NCBI GenBank assembly: GCA_035041965.1
Contig: JAPYMA010000682.1
Location: 147,904-211,903 of the forward strand
From: Anisakis pegreffii
Taxonomy: Eukaryota; Nematoda; Chromadorea; Rhabditida; Anisakidae
Length of the DNA: 64,000 bases
Direction: 5' to 3'
Positions 11,742-24,327 of the stretch are shown here, in pieces. How positions within the stretch are numbered: position 1 is the first letter of the stretch; each line of letters starts with the position of its first letter. Below the pieces are notes generated by a model, which worked only from the letters and a program-made list of their open reading frames with translations, was not told the DNA's origin and did not search any database. Made by a program: the position numbers and the translations under genes.

Positions 11742-14700
11742 ATGATGCGCTTCTTCACGCTGTTCAGTGCAATCGCCCTCTGCACAGGACTTATTGGTAA
11801 GTGCTATTTCCATATGTGTTCATATCACTTAATTTCTTGGTTATTTACACCTCATTGACGTTTTCTGAAACAGAGAGAGAGAGAGCAACCTGATATTTTA
11901 TGACTGCCCGAGAAATGCACCACTTTTGCCTTTTTCGAATCAAAGAGAGGAAAAATAGATGAGAACTTTCGATGCGTTATAATTGACACTTCGAATGAAT
12001 CTTCGGTTACGAAACAGTTCACATTCTCCTTCTAATAAGCTTGCTCAATGCCAAATAACAAGCAAACGTGGTCGTGAATGCAATTACGGTAGTCACACCG
12101 AAAGTCAAATTGATGGAAAAAGACACGTGTAAAAATAAGCGTTCAAACTGCTGGATGTGTGAGCGAACCAGTACAACTGCTTCATATGTTTTTGTTCATC
12201 TGCAGGTTTTATTCTTTCATATGAACCGTAAACGTAATATTTTGATCTTAGTTAACTTTAGGGGCAACTGACAAGTTAAAATGTAAACATGTACCAATTG
12301 ATCTTGTGATTGTGATGGACGAATCAAGCAGTATCGGAGCTGATGATTATCAGGTTGGTGTCGAAATTGATTTTGGTATAAACTAATCAGCATTTATTTT
12401 AAATTAAAGATCAAATACCGACCATGGCTTCATTATTATACGATGCATAATGACATTTTAATCCATCAAATGCTCAAATAATTTCTTCTTAAAAATTAGT
12501 CATTATATCAGTACATACAAGCTTCGTTTGAGTAAGTTGTGTAGAGTGGAAGTGCGATGAATTTTGAAGTTTAACACAAAAAAAACAAAGTTATATCATA
12601 AATTTCTCGGTGATAAAGAGCAGTTAATTTCATTTGTACACTGAAATGAGCATGAGCGCAGTTTATCCAAGAAAAATTACCAAGTTAAAACTTTTTTTAA
12701 TTGACAGACAGCGTTGGACGCAGCAGCTGGCATTACGCAAAGACTTCGCATTGGTACAACACAAGATGCGAGTTTTCATACTTTCTTTATTTTTCAACCT
12801 TCTTCCCGAGTCGTTCACACAAGCAGTTTGCGCTGAATCTTTTGAACGTCTTTCAATCTGGTAACATTTGTTATTTCGCTCTCAGAATTCAAATGAAGCA
12901 AGCTTGTTGAATGAGCTGAAAAATCGCAATATTGTAGCAGTACAAAAGTTGATACCTGATGTTTAATTTCAGGACAGCCGTGTTGGAATGGTGTCGTTCA
13001 GTGATGGGGGACGTGTCAGATTTGGCTTGGATCAATACAAAACGAACTCAGATGTAACATCAGCAATCCGCCGGTCAGACTACGGAAGAGGTCTAACGAA
13101 CATTGCGGCTGGAATGCATGTCGCAACAACTGAGGTAAGAACTTGCTAACTGCAATGCACATCAAAAATAAAATGATCATGATATGAAAATATGAAAGCA
13201 GTACTTGCTTCAAAGCGTCCTATATGAATGCTACATGCCTTATAGTGAATATTTACTCATAATGCATAATACTAAAGGTTTTCGCAAAAGCAAAAGACCG
13301 TGCTCTGAGAAAGGTGATGCTTGTGATAACCGATGGTATGGATATCACTGATGTTGGAAAGGAGCATGCTCTAGCAGAGAAAGCTGGCATCGTTACATAT
13401 GTAATTGGAGTAGGCGAAGGTTCACCTTCCACATTTTATTCAAACAAATATTTCACTGGAGTAAATACTGTCTCAATGTTATCTACCCACCCAAATTGCA
13501 AGTGATGCATCTGATATAATGAATTAATCATTCAAATTTCTTCCAGAAACTGACTATGAAGAATTGGTTAAAGCAGCTGGTGATAAAAAACATGTCTTCA
13601 CCTTTGCCAACTATCAAGCTTTAGCTGATGAGATTGATTTAGTATGCAGCAGTTTCACACTTGGTGAGTGATTTTACTTTGTAATTCTAAGGGTATGAAT
13701 GAAGTGAAATTTCCCCAAAAAATACGATTTAATTGCTGCCATCAGTTCCATGCATACTTAAGAAACGAAGTACATGAATGAAAAAGTGAATTCAATTTAC
13801 AGGATGTGACTGCAATTATCACCACACGTGGCTTGACCTTATCTTCATAATTGATTCATCGAAGGCTGTCAATGAACAAGACTTCGATGCAGTTAGTTAC
13901 ATATTCATTGCCCGGCACATTTCTTTTCAGTTTGCTCATTATTCAGGGAAAATGCCATTTTTGAAAACATTTTTTATACTGAATGGTAGTTTGGAACATT
14001 TCAGGTGAGAAACTTCGCTGCTTCATTCATATCACAAATTCCGGTCAGCCAACAAATCGGGAAATTCTCTAGAGTTGGTATCATCAATATGGGTGACGAG
14101 GTACTACTGAATGATTACTCAACGATTTGCATTCGATTCTGCTTCGAACTTCTGTTTAGTGAGAAATCATCATTCCCGTGGTAGACTAAGCCTTCTGTCA
14201 TAAGTGAGTAAAAACAATAGAATACAAGCATAATATACATAGTATATGTGGTATACGTTAAAGGCAAATGTTGTGGGAATGTTGACATCGTACAATTCAC
14301 CTGATGAGGCAGCAAATGCGATGAGAAGTATGCCATACCTTAACAGCAACTCAGCAAATCTTCGCGAGTGAGTTGTACACATTTAATCGCTATTCGTTTT
14401 GAAAGAAAATTGTTCCTATAAAGCATTATTTGCCATCTTCAACGAGAGAATTTCACAAAAGCATCCGTATTGTTAAAGTAGCTTCATGCAAGGAAACTGC
14501 ACATGTGAGGGATATTAATGATCTTTGCCGTTTATGCGAAACTGAAACAGAAATATTTCAGTGCGCTCACTAAAGCCACCAATATGTTGGACAGCAGCCA
14601 CGATGAACGCAAGAATGTTCAAAATGTTGTCGTGCTCTTCTCAAGCGTTGATGAACCTTGCACTTATCAAGGCCATAACAAATTGTTCGTTGATATTTTG

Positions 14701-16640
14701 AATTGTTTCAAACCTTCAAACATTCTTTGTCGTGTCTTCGTAGTCATGTCATTGGGCTGTATTCTGAAGTTTAGCTATGATAAGAATTCTCTCGTCATGA
14801 GCGTAGATCACTGATCAATTTTATGTATAGTACGATAACGACTAGTATATTTGTTGTTTTAGTGCTTACATAGTATCTGCATATTCCAGTGAATGAATGC
14901 AAAAATTGCTTTATAGGAGTGTGAAAACGAATGATTATAATCCTTGTCGCCTTGCCTCACATCTAAAAGAAAACAAAAATATTATTCTCACGGTTGGCCT
15001 CAAATACGATGGTACTCAAAGATTCCCAGATCTAGAGGTTGGAAGTGATTGCTACAAACTGATTTTCGATACGGAGATTGCACACAACTTCATCGATGCT
15101 ATTTGCAGAGGTATCATAAACACTCAATTGGATCGCGTTATTGTTTGATAGATCAGCAGTGAGATAAATTGCTTTGTACATGCAAACAGCCATAATCAAC
15201 CGACTGCAGACGTGATATGCATGAACCTTGAAAATTACTAACTGGCACTGAAAGTCATTTAGTTTCATCTAGTTCCATTGCTCAATTTTACAGCTAACTG
15301 CTACTGTCTTCCTCCCTACGTGCAGTTTACGGATAAGTGCACCGAATATGGCGAATGTGTTTATCAACAAGGTCAAGCAGTCGACCACCAGGTTGCTCAA
15401 CAAACATGCCAGAATTACAACACAGCGATGATTGATGTGCTTAGCGCCGAGAAAGATAGATTCATCGCAAGTAATCCTTTGACATTGAATTCGATTCTAC
15501 AACTAAATTTTTTGATGAGCATGTTCATTCAGATCCTTCACTTACAGTTAGTTGGACAATGTAATGAGAATTCATCTTTAAATGAATTTGAAAATGAATG
15601 ATCAAATAAATATGAAATAAAACGATAAACCAAATGGATAAATTGAAAGCGATCAAATAAATCGGGAATAGTCAGCATTTGATTGAAAGTGTTTGTAAAT
15701 CACAAAAGGGAATTTACAAAAAACATTGATTGTGATTTCAGACATGGAACAAAAGTACGGCTACAATCAGTACTGGTTAGGAGCGTACTATTCCGTCGAT
15801 CATTTCGAATGGGCAACTGGATTCCAGGTGATTATAATAGATCACTTCTTTTTTTTGGGCAGCCGAAAGAAATATTACCATTGAATTTGCATCAAGAAAT
15901 GGAACTGAATGTCCGATAAAGTTCAGAAATGACGGTGATTGTAATGAGTTCTATTTCATCAGTCGGTTGATGAAATTTAGCATCATCGTTATTGTTTTCA
16001 AAATTCATCACGCTTTCAGACAGCTACTCAGCTGCATACTAGAACGAGTCCAACCGGCGTGTTGACCACACTCGAAATAGACCGTCTTTCGCAGAGGAAA
16101 GTCTCACACGTCTCAGACGTGTACAGTAGTCACTGCTCATGGACATATGAATTGCAATGTGTGACTGAAAAGTTTTTTGCAATTGCAGATGGATGCTAAT
16201 GACTATAAGCATTGGGCACCTAATGAGCCAGACCTTAAGAAAGGTGACTGTGTTTATGAGGACAGCAATGGCTGGCATTCGGATGATTGCAACGACTTCA
16301 TGCATACGCATCACTTCCTTTGCCAGAAGAAAGCATGTATGCTTTTGTGCTCATGCAATCTCGTGCAAACTATAATAGCAAGAATGTCATGAAATTGCGA
16401 ACAAGGCGCAGGAATCTCTTATTGCCTATTACAGCCATTGTGCATCGCTCTCACACTCAACCAAAAAGTTATTACTTTGTTTCGCTGTCCTCTTATCATC
16501 TGAAAATGGCAATGGAGTGATAATTTCCACTTAAACTTCACGTTATTTGACTCTTCACTGACTGGTACTTTTTATATCTTGTGAAAATTCTATTTTCAGG
16601 CAACACGGAGAACTACTGTGACTTCGACAAACTACATTGA
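11742..16640 (+). CDS. secreted VWA-VWA-C-type lectin protein B (two VWA domains)
   Basis: Fifteen exons: 11742-11796, 12262-12353, 12708-12767, 12973-13134, 13278-13419, 13547-13663, 13803-13891, 14005-14100, 14264-14367, 14562-14684, 14917-15110, 15294-15470, 15742-15827, 16189-16336 and 16600-16640 (561 aa). After a signal peptide, VWA1 (about 22-208) is a canonical domain: intact DxSxS (VMDESSS), RVGMVSFSD, the MIDAS threonine in GLTNIAAGM and the aspartate in VITDGMD. VWA2 (about 211-411) is the diverged type seen in gene A, with D-S-S-K-A at the metal site. The C-type lectin domain (about 412-550) has an EPD motif and all four core cysteines, ending FLCQKKAC. Exons 7-15 mirror gene A exons 2-10 in size and phase, so B equals A plus an extra VWA block. 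Intron 3 (12768-12972) needs a GC donor (GCGAGT). The exon 10 donor (GTTCGT) is weak. An in-frame ATG at 11712 is possible, but the start at 11742 gives a clean signal peptide. Confidence 0.88.
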
Positions 16641-16920
16641 ACGATTATCAAGAATGAACGATATGTTCATGCAATTCATTAAGATAAACTCAACAACGGA
16701 TGCATTCATTTAAGATTAATTTTTAAATTCTCACGAACATTCTGACAGTTATCGAGAATATGGGCGAAATGAGGAACTGAACTGATACTTTAGGGTCGAA
16801 TGGTGAGAGAATGACTTTTATTAAACTAAATGTGAATGACTCCGTTGCTTTTCATATCCTCCAATTGAATAACTAAACAGCGCCAAGAATTGTATGAAAT
16901 GCTCAGTCCTTTTCATAACA

Positions 16921-16926
16921 AATAAA
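16921..16926 (+). terminator. polyadenylation signal of lectin gene B
   Basis: AATAAA lies 281 bp after the gene B stop, a distance similar to that in gene A. A second AATAAA occurs at 17155-17160, after a short reading frame discussed in the findings. Confidence 0.45.
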
Positions 16927-17648
16927 CTTTTCATTCTGCATCATCCATTGTATTTCTGAAGTTCTTCACTATTCAAAGGATTCTGCCCGTCAGCATTTTG
17001 TGTGAATTCCGGAAACTTTGAGAGTACTCCTCGAGAATATCTGATCAGGGCTCAGCTTCAGCTGAAACTGTTCGTTTTGCTGATGCCACTGTTTGTGGTT
17101 TTGGTTGTATTGTTGGTGCGAAGGCGACGATTAACAATTTAGTTTATCCACACAAATAAATGAAGACGATAATAACGGTTGAATACAGTGAAGATGGTTT
17201 AGTGAGGAGAGATGCCGATGATGGCTCATAAACAACAGCAACACTGGGTACACGAACAACACACTAACTGACTAATACGGGGTAACTGATGTAACTACAC
17301 TGCACTACTTATATAGTCATTGAGGTTGGCTGATTACGAAACGATGGTTACGAATTGCCAATGATGGTGAGAGAACACATGATATGCAAAGCACTATAGA
17401 CAGATATACAAGAAACCGTAAACAATAAACAAAAGATCACCGGTTTATCACAACATGATCCTTCAGAAACAAAGAAATTAATTGCAAGTGAACAAATCAT
17501 GCTATTCAATTCTGGGTATGCAATCAATTAGTGTAGCTGAATAAGTTGCAATAAAATGCGCAATTTTACTGTCTGCTCCGCTCCTCGTAGACATCACGCT
17601 TAGTAGATTCATAGTCAGAGACTGCATCACTGCCTTCGGCGCCCTGAT
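16927..17648. other. gap between lectin gene B and the satellite array
   Basis: No confident gene. Two overlapping short frames on opposite strands (plus 17062-17142, minus 16941-17040) look protein-like and are discussed in the findings. The remainder is AT-rich and featureless up to the first recognisable satellite monomer near 17649. Confidence 0.45.
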
Positions 17649-20600
17649 GGTATAGGGGACAGCTCGTTGAAACCCACCACACTCTCAGCTCTGACCAGTA
17701 ACGCATCAGTTTCTTCACAGCAATCGATCGAGCAGAATCTCTAAATTCAAAAAAATATTTATTTTGTCCGGCAGTTTTGCTCAGTTGAGAAGCCCTCGCC
17801 ATTATAATAAAGCTATCTCAACCTGCGGAGAGGTGCTTATTGACATACATTTGATCACCATAGATCAATGGATATTATATATTATTATAGAAATATGGGT
17901 TTGATACATTCAACCCTACCGTCTTCTCATGTTTGCCCAGTAACATGTTGATATTTGTACATCATTCGATTGAGCATAATCTTTGCTTTCTAAAAATGAA
18001 AAGATCACCGGAAAGATCCTCCTTTGCGAGGTGATATAGCTATTTTTCTGATTCTATAGGGGTTGGTACAATCAATCCTTCCGTACACTCAGCTTTGACC
18101 AGTAACATATGAATTTCTTCACATCAGTCGATCGAGCAGAATCTCTACATTCAAAAAAATATATATTTTTTGAGGCGATTTTGATAACTTGAGGAGCTAT
18201 AGCTATTTTATTGAAGCTACCTCAACCAGCGCTGAGGTGCTCATTGACATGCATTTGATCACTATAGATCTATGCATATTAAACATTACTATAGATATAT
18301 GGGTTTGATACATTCAAGCCTACCGTCTTCTCAAGTTTGCCCGGAATCATATTGGTATTTGTACATCATTCGATTGAGCACAATCTTTGCTTTCTAAAAA
18401 TGAAAAGATCGCCAGAAAGATCCTCCTTTGCGAGGGGATATAGCTATTTTTCTGATTCTATAGGGGTTGGTACAATCAATCCTTCCGTACTCTCAGCTTT
18501 GACCAGTAACATACCAATTTCTTCACATCGTTCGATCGAGCAGAATCTCTGCTTCCTGAAAATGAAAACATCGCCGAGAAATTCTGCCCCTGCGAGGAGA
18601 TATAGCAATTTTCCTGATGTTATAGGGGTTAGCTCATTGAAACCCACCGTACTCTCAGCTTTTACCAGTAACATACCAACTTCTTCACACCAATAGATCG
18701 AACAGAATCTCCGCTTTCAGAAAAATATACATCTTGTCGGGCGATTTTGCTTAGTTGAGGAGATATAGCTATTTTATCAAAGCTATCTCAACTGGCGCTG
18801 AGGTGCTCATTGATATGCACCTGATCACTATAAATCAATTCGTTACTATAGAAATACGGGTACATTCAAGCCTACCGTCTTCTCTAGTGTGCCCGAAAAA
18901 ATATCCAAGTTTGTATATCGCTTGATTGGGGAGAATCTCCGCTTTCGAAAGGTGAAAAGCTTGTTGTAAAATTCTGCCTCCGCGAGGAGATATGGCTATT
19001 TTTCTGATGAATAAGGGTTGGCACATTTTTCTGATGCTACAAACATGGGTACGTTCAAGCCTACTGTGTTCTCAAGTTTGCCCGGAAACGTAATCAAATT
19101 TTTATACCATTCGTTTGAGCCGGATCTGTGCTTTAAGAAAAAAATATATATTGTCGGGCGATTTTGCCCAGTTGAGGAGATATAGCTATTTTATCAAAGC
19201 TATCTCAATTGGCGCTGAGGTGCTCATTGATATGCATTTGATCATTGATCTCAATTCGTTACTATAGAAATATGGGTACATTCAAGCCTACCGTCTTCTC
19301 AAGTTTGCCCGTAAACATATTCAAATTTGTATATCGTTCGATTGAACACAATCTCTGCTTTCAGAAAAATGTAAGCCATGTCGGGCGATTTTGCTTTGTT
19401 GAGGAGATATGGCTATGTAATGAAAGCTATCTCAACTGGCGCTGAGGTGCGCATTGATATGCATTTGATCATTGATCTCAATTCGTTACTATAGAAATAT
19501 GGGTACATTCAAGCCTACCGTCTTCTCAAGTTTGCCCGTAAACATATACAAAATCTTATATCGTTCGATCGAACACACTCTCTGCTTTCAGAAAAATATA
19601 AATCTTGTCGGGCGATTTTGCTTTGTTGAGGAAATATGGCTATGTAATTAAAGCTGTCTCAACTGGCGCTGAGGTGCTCATTGATATGCATTTGATCATT
19701 GATCTCAATTCGTTACTATAGAAATATGGGTACATTCAAGCCTACCGTCTTCTCAAGTTTGCCCGGAAACATGTTCAAATTTGTATATCGTTCGATTGGA
19801 CAGAATCTCGGTTTCAAGAAAAATATATATCTTGTCGGGCGATCTTGCTTAATTGATGAGCTATAGCTGTTTTATCAAAGCTATCTCAATTGGCGCTGAG
19901 GTGCGCATTGATATGCATTTGATCATTGATCTCAATTCGTTACTATAGAAATATGGGTACATTCAAGCCTACTGTCTTCTCAGGTTTGCCAGGAAGCATA
20001 TTCAAGTTTGTATATTATTCGTTTGAGCGGGATCTCTGCTTTAAGAAAAAAAAAATATATATATTGTCGGGCGATTTTGCTTAGTTGAGGAGATATAGCT
20101 ATTTTATCAAAGCTATCTCAACTGACCCTGAGAAGCTCATTGATATGCATTTGATCACAATAGATCAATTCGCTACTATAGAAATATGGGTACATTCAAG
20201 CATACCGTCTTCTCTAGTTTGTCCGGAAACATGTTTAAATTTGTATATCGTTCGATTGGACAGAATTTCTGATTTCCAGCGGTGAAGAGTTTGTTGTAAA
20301 ATTCTGCCCATGCCAGGAGATATGGCTATTTTTCTGATGAATAGGGGTTGGCACATTTTTCTGATGCTACAAATATGGGTACATTCAAGCCTACCGTCTT
20401 CTCAAGTTTGCTCGTAAGCATATTCAAAACCGTATATCATTCGATTGAACAGAATCTCTGCTTTCAGAAAAATATAAATGTTGTCGGGCGATTTTGCTTT
20501 GTTGAGGAGATATGGCTATGTAATGAAAGCTATCTCAACTGGCGCTGAGGGGCTCATTGATAAGATTTGATCATTGATCTCAATTCGTTACTATAGAAAT

Positions 20601-22497
20601 ATGGGTACATTCAAGCCTACCGTCTTCTCTAGTGTGCCCGGAAAAATGTCCAAGTTTGTATACCTTTCGATTGGGGAGGATCTCTGTTTTGCAACGGTGA
20701 AAAGCGTGTTGTAAAATTCTGCCTCCGCGAGGAGATATGGCTATTTTTCTGATGAATATGGGTTGGCACGTTTTTCTGATGCTACAAACATGGGTACATT
20801 CAAGCCTACTGTGTTCTAAAGTTTGCCCGGAAACATATTCAAATTTGTATATCATTCGATTGAACAGAATCTCTGTTTTCAGAAAAAATTATATATTGTC
20901 GGGCGATTTTGCTTAGTTGAGGAGCTATAGCTATTTTATCAAAGCTATCTCAATTGGCGCTGAGGTGCTCATTGATATGCATTTGATCATTGATCTCAAT
21001 TCGTTACTATTGAAATATGGGTACATTCAAGCCGACTGTCCTCTCAAGTTTGCCCGGAAACATATTCAAATTTGCATATCATTCGAATGAGCAGAATCTC
21101 TGTTTTATGAAAAATATATATCTTGTCGGGCGATTTTGCTTAGTCGAGGAGCTATAGCTATTTTATCAAAGCTATCTCAATTGGCGCTGAGGTGCGCATT
21201 GATATGCATTTGATCATTGATCTCAATTCGTTACTATAGAAATATGGGTACATTCAAGCCTACCGTCTTCTCAAGTTTGCCCGTAGACATATACAAAATC
21301 GTATATCGTTCGATCGAACACACTCTCTGCTTTCAGAAAAATATAAATCTTGTCGGGCGATTTTGCTCTGTTGAGGAAATATGGCTATGTAATTAAAGCT
21401 GTCTCAACTGGCGCTGAGGTGCTCATTGATATGGATTTGATCGCTATAGATCTATTCTTTACCATAGAAATATGGGTACATTCAAGCCTACCGTCTTCTC
21501 AAGTTTGTCTGGAAACATGTTTGAATTTGTATATCGTTCGATTGGACAGAATCTCTGATTTCTAGCGGTGAAGAGTTTGTTGTAAAATTCTGCCCTTGCG
21601 AGGAGATATGGCTATTTTTCTGATGAATAGGGGTTGGCACATTTTTCTGATGCTACAAATATGGGTACATTCAAGCCTACTCAATTTGCCCGGAAACGTA
21701 ATCAAATTTTTATATCATTCGTTTGAGCGGGATCTCTGCTTTAAGAAAAATATATATATTGTCGGGCGATTTTGCTTAGTTGAGGAGATATAGCTATTTT
21801 ATCAAAGCTATCTCAACTGACCCTGAGAAGCTCATTGATATGCATTTGATCATTGATCTCAATTCGTTACTATTGAAATATGGGTACATTCAAGCCTACT
21901 GTCTTCTCATGTTTGTCCGTAAACATATTCAAATTTGTATATCATTGGATTGAACAGAATCTCTACTTTCAGAAAAATATATATCTTGTCATGCGATTTT
22001 GCTTAGTTGAGGAGATATAGCTGTTTTATCAAAGCTATCTCAACTTGCCCAGAGGTGCTCATTGATATGCATTTGATGACCGTAGATCAATGGATATTGC
22101 ATATTATTATAGAAATATGGGTTTGATACATTCAAGCCTACCGTCTTCTCAGGTTTGCCGAGTAACTTGTGTAGGTTTATCTATCGTTCGATCGATCAGA
22201 ATCTCTGCTTTCTGAAAATGAAAACGTCGCCGAAAAATTCTGCCCCTGTGAGGAGATATAGCTATTTTCCTGATGTTATAGGGGTTAGCTCATTGAAACC
22301 CACCGTACTGTCAGCTTTGACCAGTAACATATCAATTTCTTTACACCAATCGATCGATCAGAATCTTTGCATGCATAAAAAATATATTTTGTCGGACGAT
22401 TTTGCTTAGTTGAGGAGGTATAGCTATTTTAATAAAGCTATTTCAAGTAGCGCTGAGGTGCTCATTGATATGCATTTGATTACTACAGATCAATATA
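17649..22497. repeat. 4.8-kb satellite array with several monomer length classes
   Basis: About 20-25 head-to-tail diverged copies of one ancestral unit. An anchor such as GGGTACATTCAAGCC recurs at about 18858, 19047 (variant GGGTACGTTC), 19274, 19501, 19728, 19954, 20188, 20377, 20602, 20791, 21018, 21245, 21474, 21662 and 21881. Spacings are mostly 225-234 or 188-189 bp. Older copies at both edges (17.65-18.8 and 22.1-22.5 kb) are more diverged and partly spaced at about 162 bp. The core reads TTGTCGGGCGATTTTGCTTA, then an imperfect inverted repeat GAGATATAGCT...AGCTATCTC. The short class differs in its middle. Homogenised centre and diverged edges are as expected for unequal crossing-over. 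It lies between lectin paralogues B and C. Frames of 60-119 codons inside it are by-products of the repeat unless shown otherwise. Confidence 0.93.
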
Positions 22498-23683
22498 AAT
22501 TAAATAAGGCCACCATAGAATCCCAAACAGTTAAACTGAAAAATTCGCAGAGCTCGCATATGGGGCTATGGGGTCGAATGAATGATGGGAACATCAACGC
22601 TGACATTCAAGTTTTTGATGCTTCAACCCGATGGTATCAGTCTTTCAGAAAAATCGGGGAATTCTTAGACGGGATTCCTCGTCAGCTCTGGAGAAATCCA
22701 GGTAACACTCTTCTCTACCATATCGGGGAATTCACACAGTGTTGGAGAATTCCGGGGGCCCCGTCCCCGACTGTTTTTGTTAATTTGAACCATTTTATCT
22801 GTTAATTGGAACCGTTTGACCAGCCTCCACGAGCGTAGAAGCAACTGTGTAATGTTCCATATTCGGTTGTAAAAGAAATTATGATGTGAAATCAGATGTT
22901 ATGAATCAATCTGAAAAGCGTCTGAAATGCGATATTTTCAATGAAATTCAAGATTCGCGTCTCTGAACTCGTAGTTCCCTCAAATTTGAAACGACAAGCG
23001 TTCTCGAATGGAGTGATGCTGTGAGAAATTTCGGAGCAACACGGCTTAGCTTCATAAATCCGCCGGGTAAATCAGTTATTTACATTCTAACTGCGTTTAA
23101 TCATTCAGTGAAGTACCGATAGCATTGTTCTTGTACAAAAATGGAGTTCAGACTAGGGCTTGCAAAATCCCAACGCTTTTCAATCCGGGGATCGGAATTT
23201 AATCCCGGGATCAATTTTTGATCTTGGAATTATCCCAGGATCGAACAATTTTTGAAGTATCGATGGGGGGTATGTTGAAACACATTTTTTCGAACCAATA
23301 TGTTCAATATTAATCAGACAGGAGTTAATACGACAAATTATTGAACAAACCTAAGAAACCAAATTATTTAAATTCATTGTGTGAATATTATTATTAGCAT
23401 CATTGTATAAATATTTTATGCAATGATGCTAATGATCATGCTGCAAGGGCGTACTGCATATTCTATGCTAAGGCATCTTGTCATCTCGGGTCTATGCTAA
23501 TAACAGTACACTTACATGTAAATACGAAATTTTTGATTCTCAAACACTTATTTGTGACGCTTCAAGATCATTTTTTCTCAGTATTAACGTCAGCTGAATT
23601 CTGCCGTTTCAGAAATTTCGATTTTTCAAGAAGAAAATGCGTAACATGAATTATTACCAGGACTACTTGGATTGGCCAGGCTA
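22498..23683. other. intergenic with probable transposon debris
   Basis: No gene. At 22640-22775 a motif ATCGGGGAATTC occurs twice and the stretch ends in a GGGGCCCCGTCCCCGACTG block. At 23155-23260 there is AGGGCTTGCAAAATCCC followed by repeated ATCCCGGGATC-like motifs. These GC-rich, palindromic blocks resemble DNA-transposon ends, but no partner end or transposase frame was found. Confidence 0.4.
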
Positions 23684-23968
23684 TCAAACGTCAGTAACGT
23701 TGCTGGCCATAATGCGCTTTCATTCGGTCCTTGATCTTGCTTTCCTTTGCCAGGTGTCACCCAATTTCTTTGTAATATCGTCTTTCCATCTCCCGAGTGA
23801 TCTTTTTATTTCTCTTGGGTACCACTCTGCAACTGCTCGAGTCCATCTGCCATCATTTATTCTTGCTACGTGGCCTGCCCAACGTAGCTTTCTCTTCCTG
23901 TACTCTGCGATCACGTCTCTCACTCCAATTCTTCGGCGAATCTCCTCACATTGGATGTGTTCCCGCAA
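23684..23968 (-). mobile_element. RTE-type non-LTR retrotransposon, 3' end remnant (broken)
   Basis: The minus strand encodes the C-terminal tail of a LINE ORF of the endonuclease/reverse-transcriptase type. Recognisable blocks are VRDVIAEYRKRKLRWAGHVA, the DGRWTRAV motif, RWKDDI and a family-like end MASNVTDV with its stop at 23684-23686. Only about 95 residues of the roughly 1000 expected remain. The copy is dead: an in-frame stop at 23720-23722 replaces the expected tryptophan, and the usual RPPTR stretch before RWKDD is missing. It stops abruptly at 23970, where the perfect inverted repeat begins. 5' truncation is normal for such elements. Confidence 0.85.
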
Positions 23969-23970
23969 CG

Positions 23971-24044
23971 ATTAATATTAGGCCCCCACCTCAAACGGCT
24001 GTTTAGATATAAACAGCCGTTTGAGGTGGGGGCCTAATATTAAT
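23971..24044. repeat. perfect 35-bp inverted repeat with 4-nt loop
   Basis: Left arm 23971-24005 and right arm 24010-24044 are perfectly complementary over 35 bp, separated by GATA. The arms begin and end with ATTAATATTAGG / CCTAATATTAAT and contain the block CAAACGGCTG. In otherwise random DNA a perfect stem this long implies recent origin or constraint. It borders the LINE remnant on one side; AT-rich TTTCGAAAATTTTTCG palindromes follow on the other. Confidence 0.95.
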
Positions 24045-24284
24045 ACTTTCGAAAATTTTTCGAAATTTTCAAAAATTCAAACCCTCATAACCTGGCTATA
24101 TATCGAGAAGTGTCCTTTTACCTACTCATACTACTAGGTCCTCCCTTGACTTCTAGCCGCTAAAAATACGGGTTCACATTCGAATCTGATTCCGAAAAAA
24201 TCCACAGGTAACTATCTGTGGCGAACATTTCGAAAATTTTCGAGAAATTTTTTTCAGTCAACACTACCGGGATGAAGATCTTCC

Positions 24285-24327
24285 CTACTACTATTCAAAG
24301 TTTTTCTACTACTATTCAAATTTTTTT
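24285..24327. repeat. two-copy 21-bp direct repeat
   Basis: CTACTACTATTCAAA followed by a T-run occurs twice with a period of 21 bp. It is a short tandem duplication in non-coding DNA. Confidence 0.85.

Noticed and set aside
17649..22497. CRISPR-like array
   Set aside because: Units are long (160-230 bp), the whole unit is repeated without unique spacers of constant length, and the context is an animal nuclear genome.
18337..22805. Many 60-130 codon frames in the satellite as separate genes
   Set aside because: They are repeated versions of the same monomer on both strands, begin at arbitrary ATGs and end at monomer-specific stops. They are better treated as one satellite; the frame conservation is raised as a finding instead.
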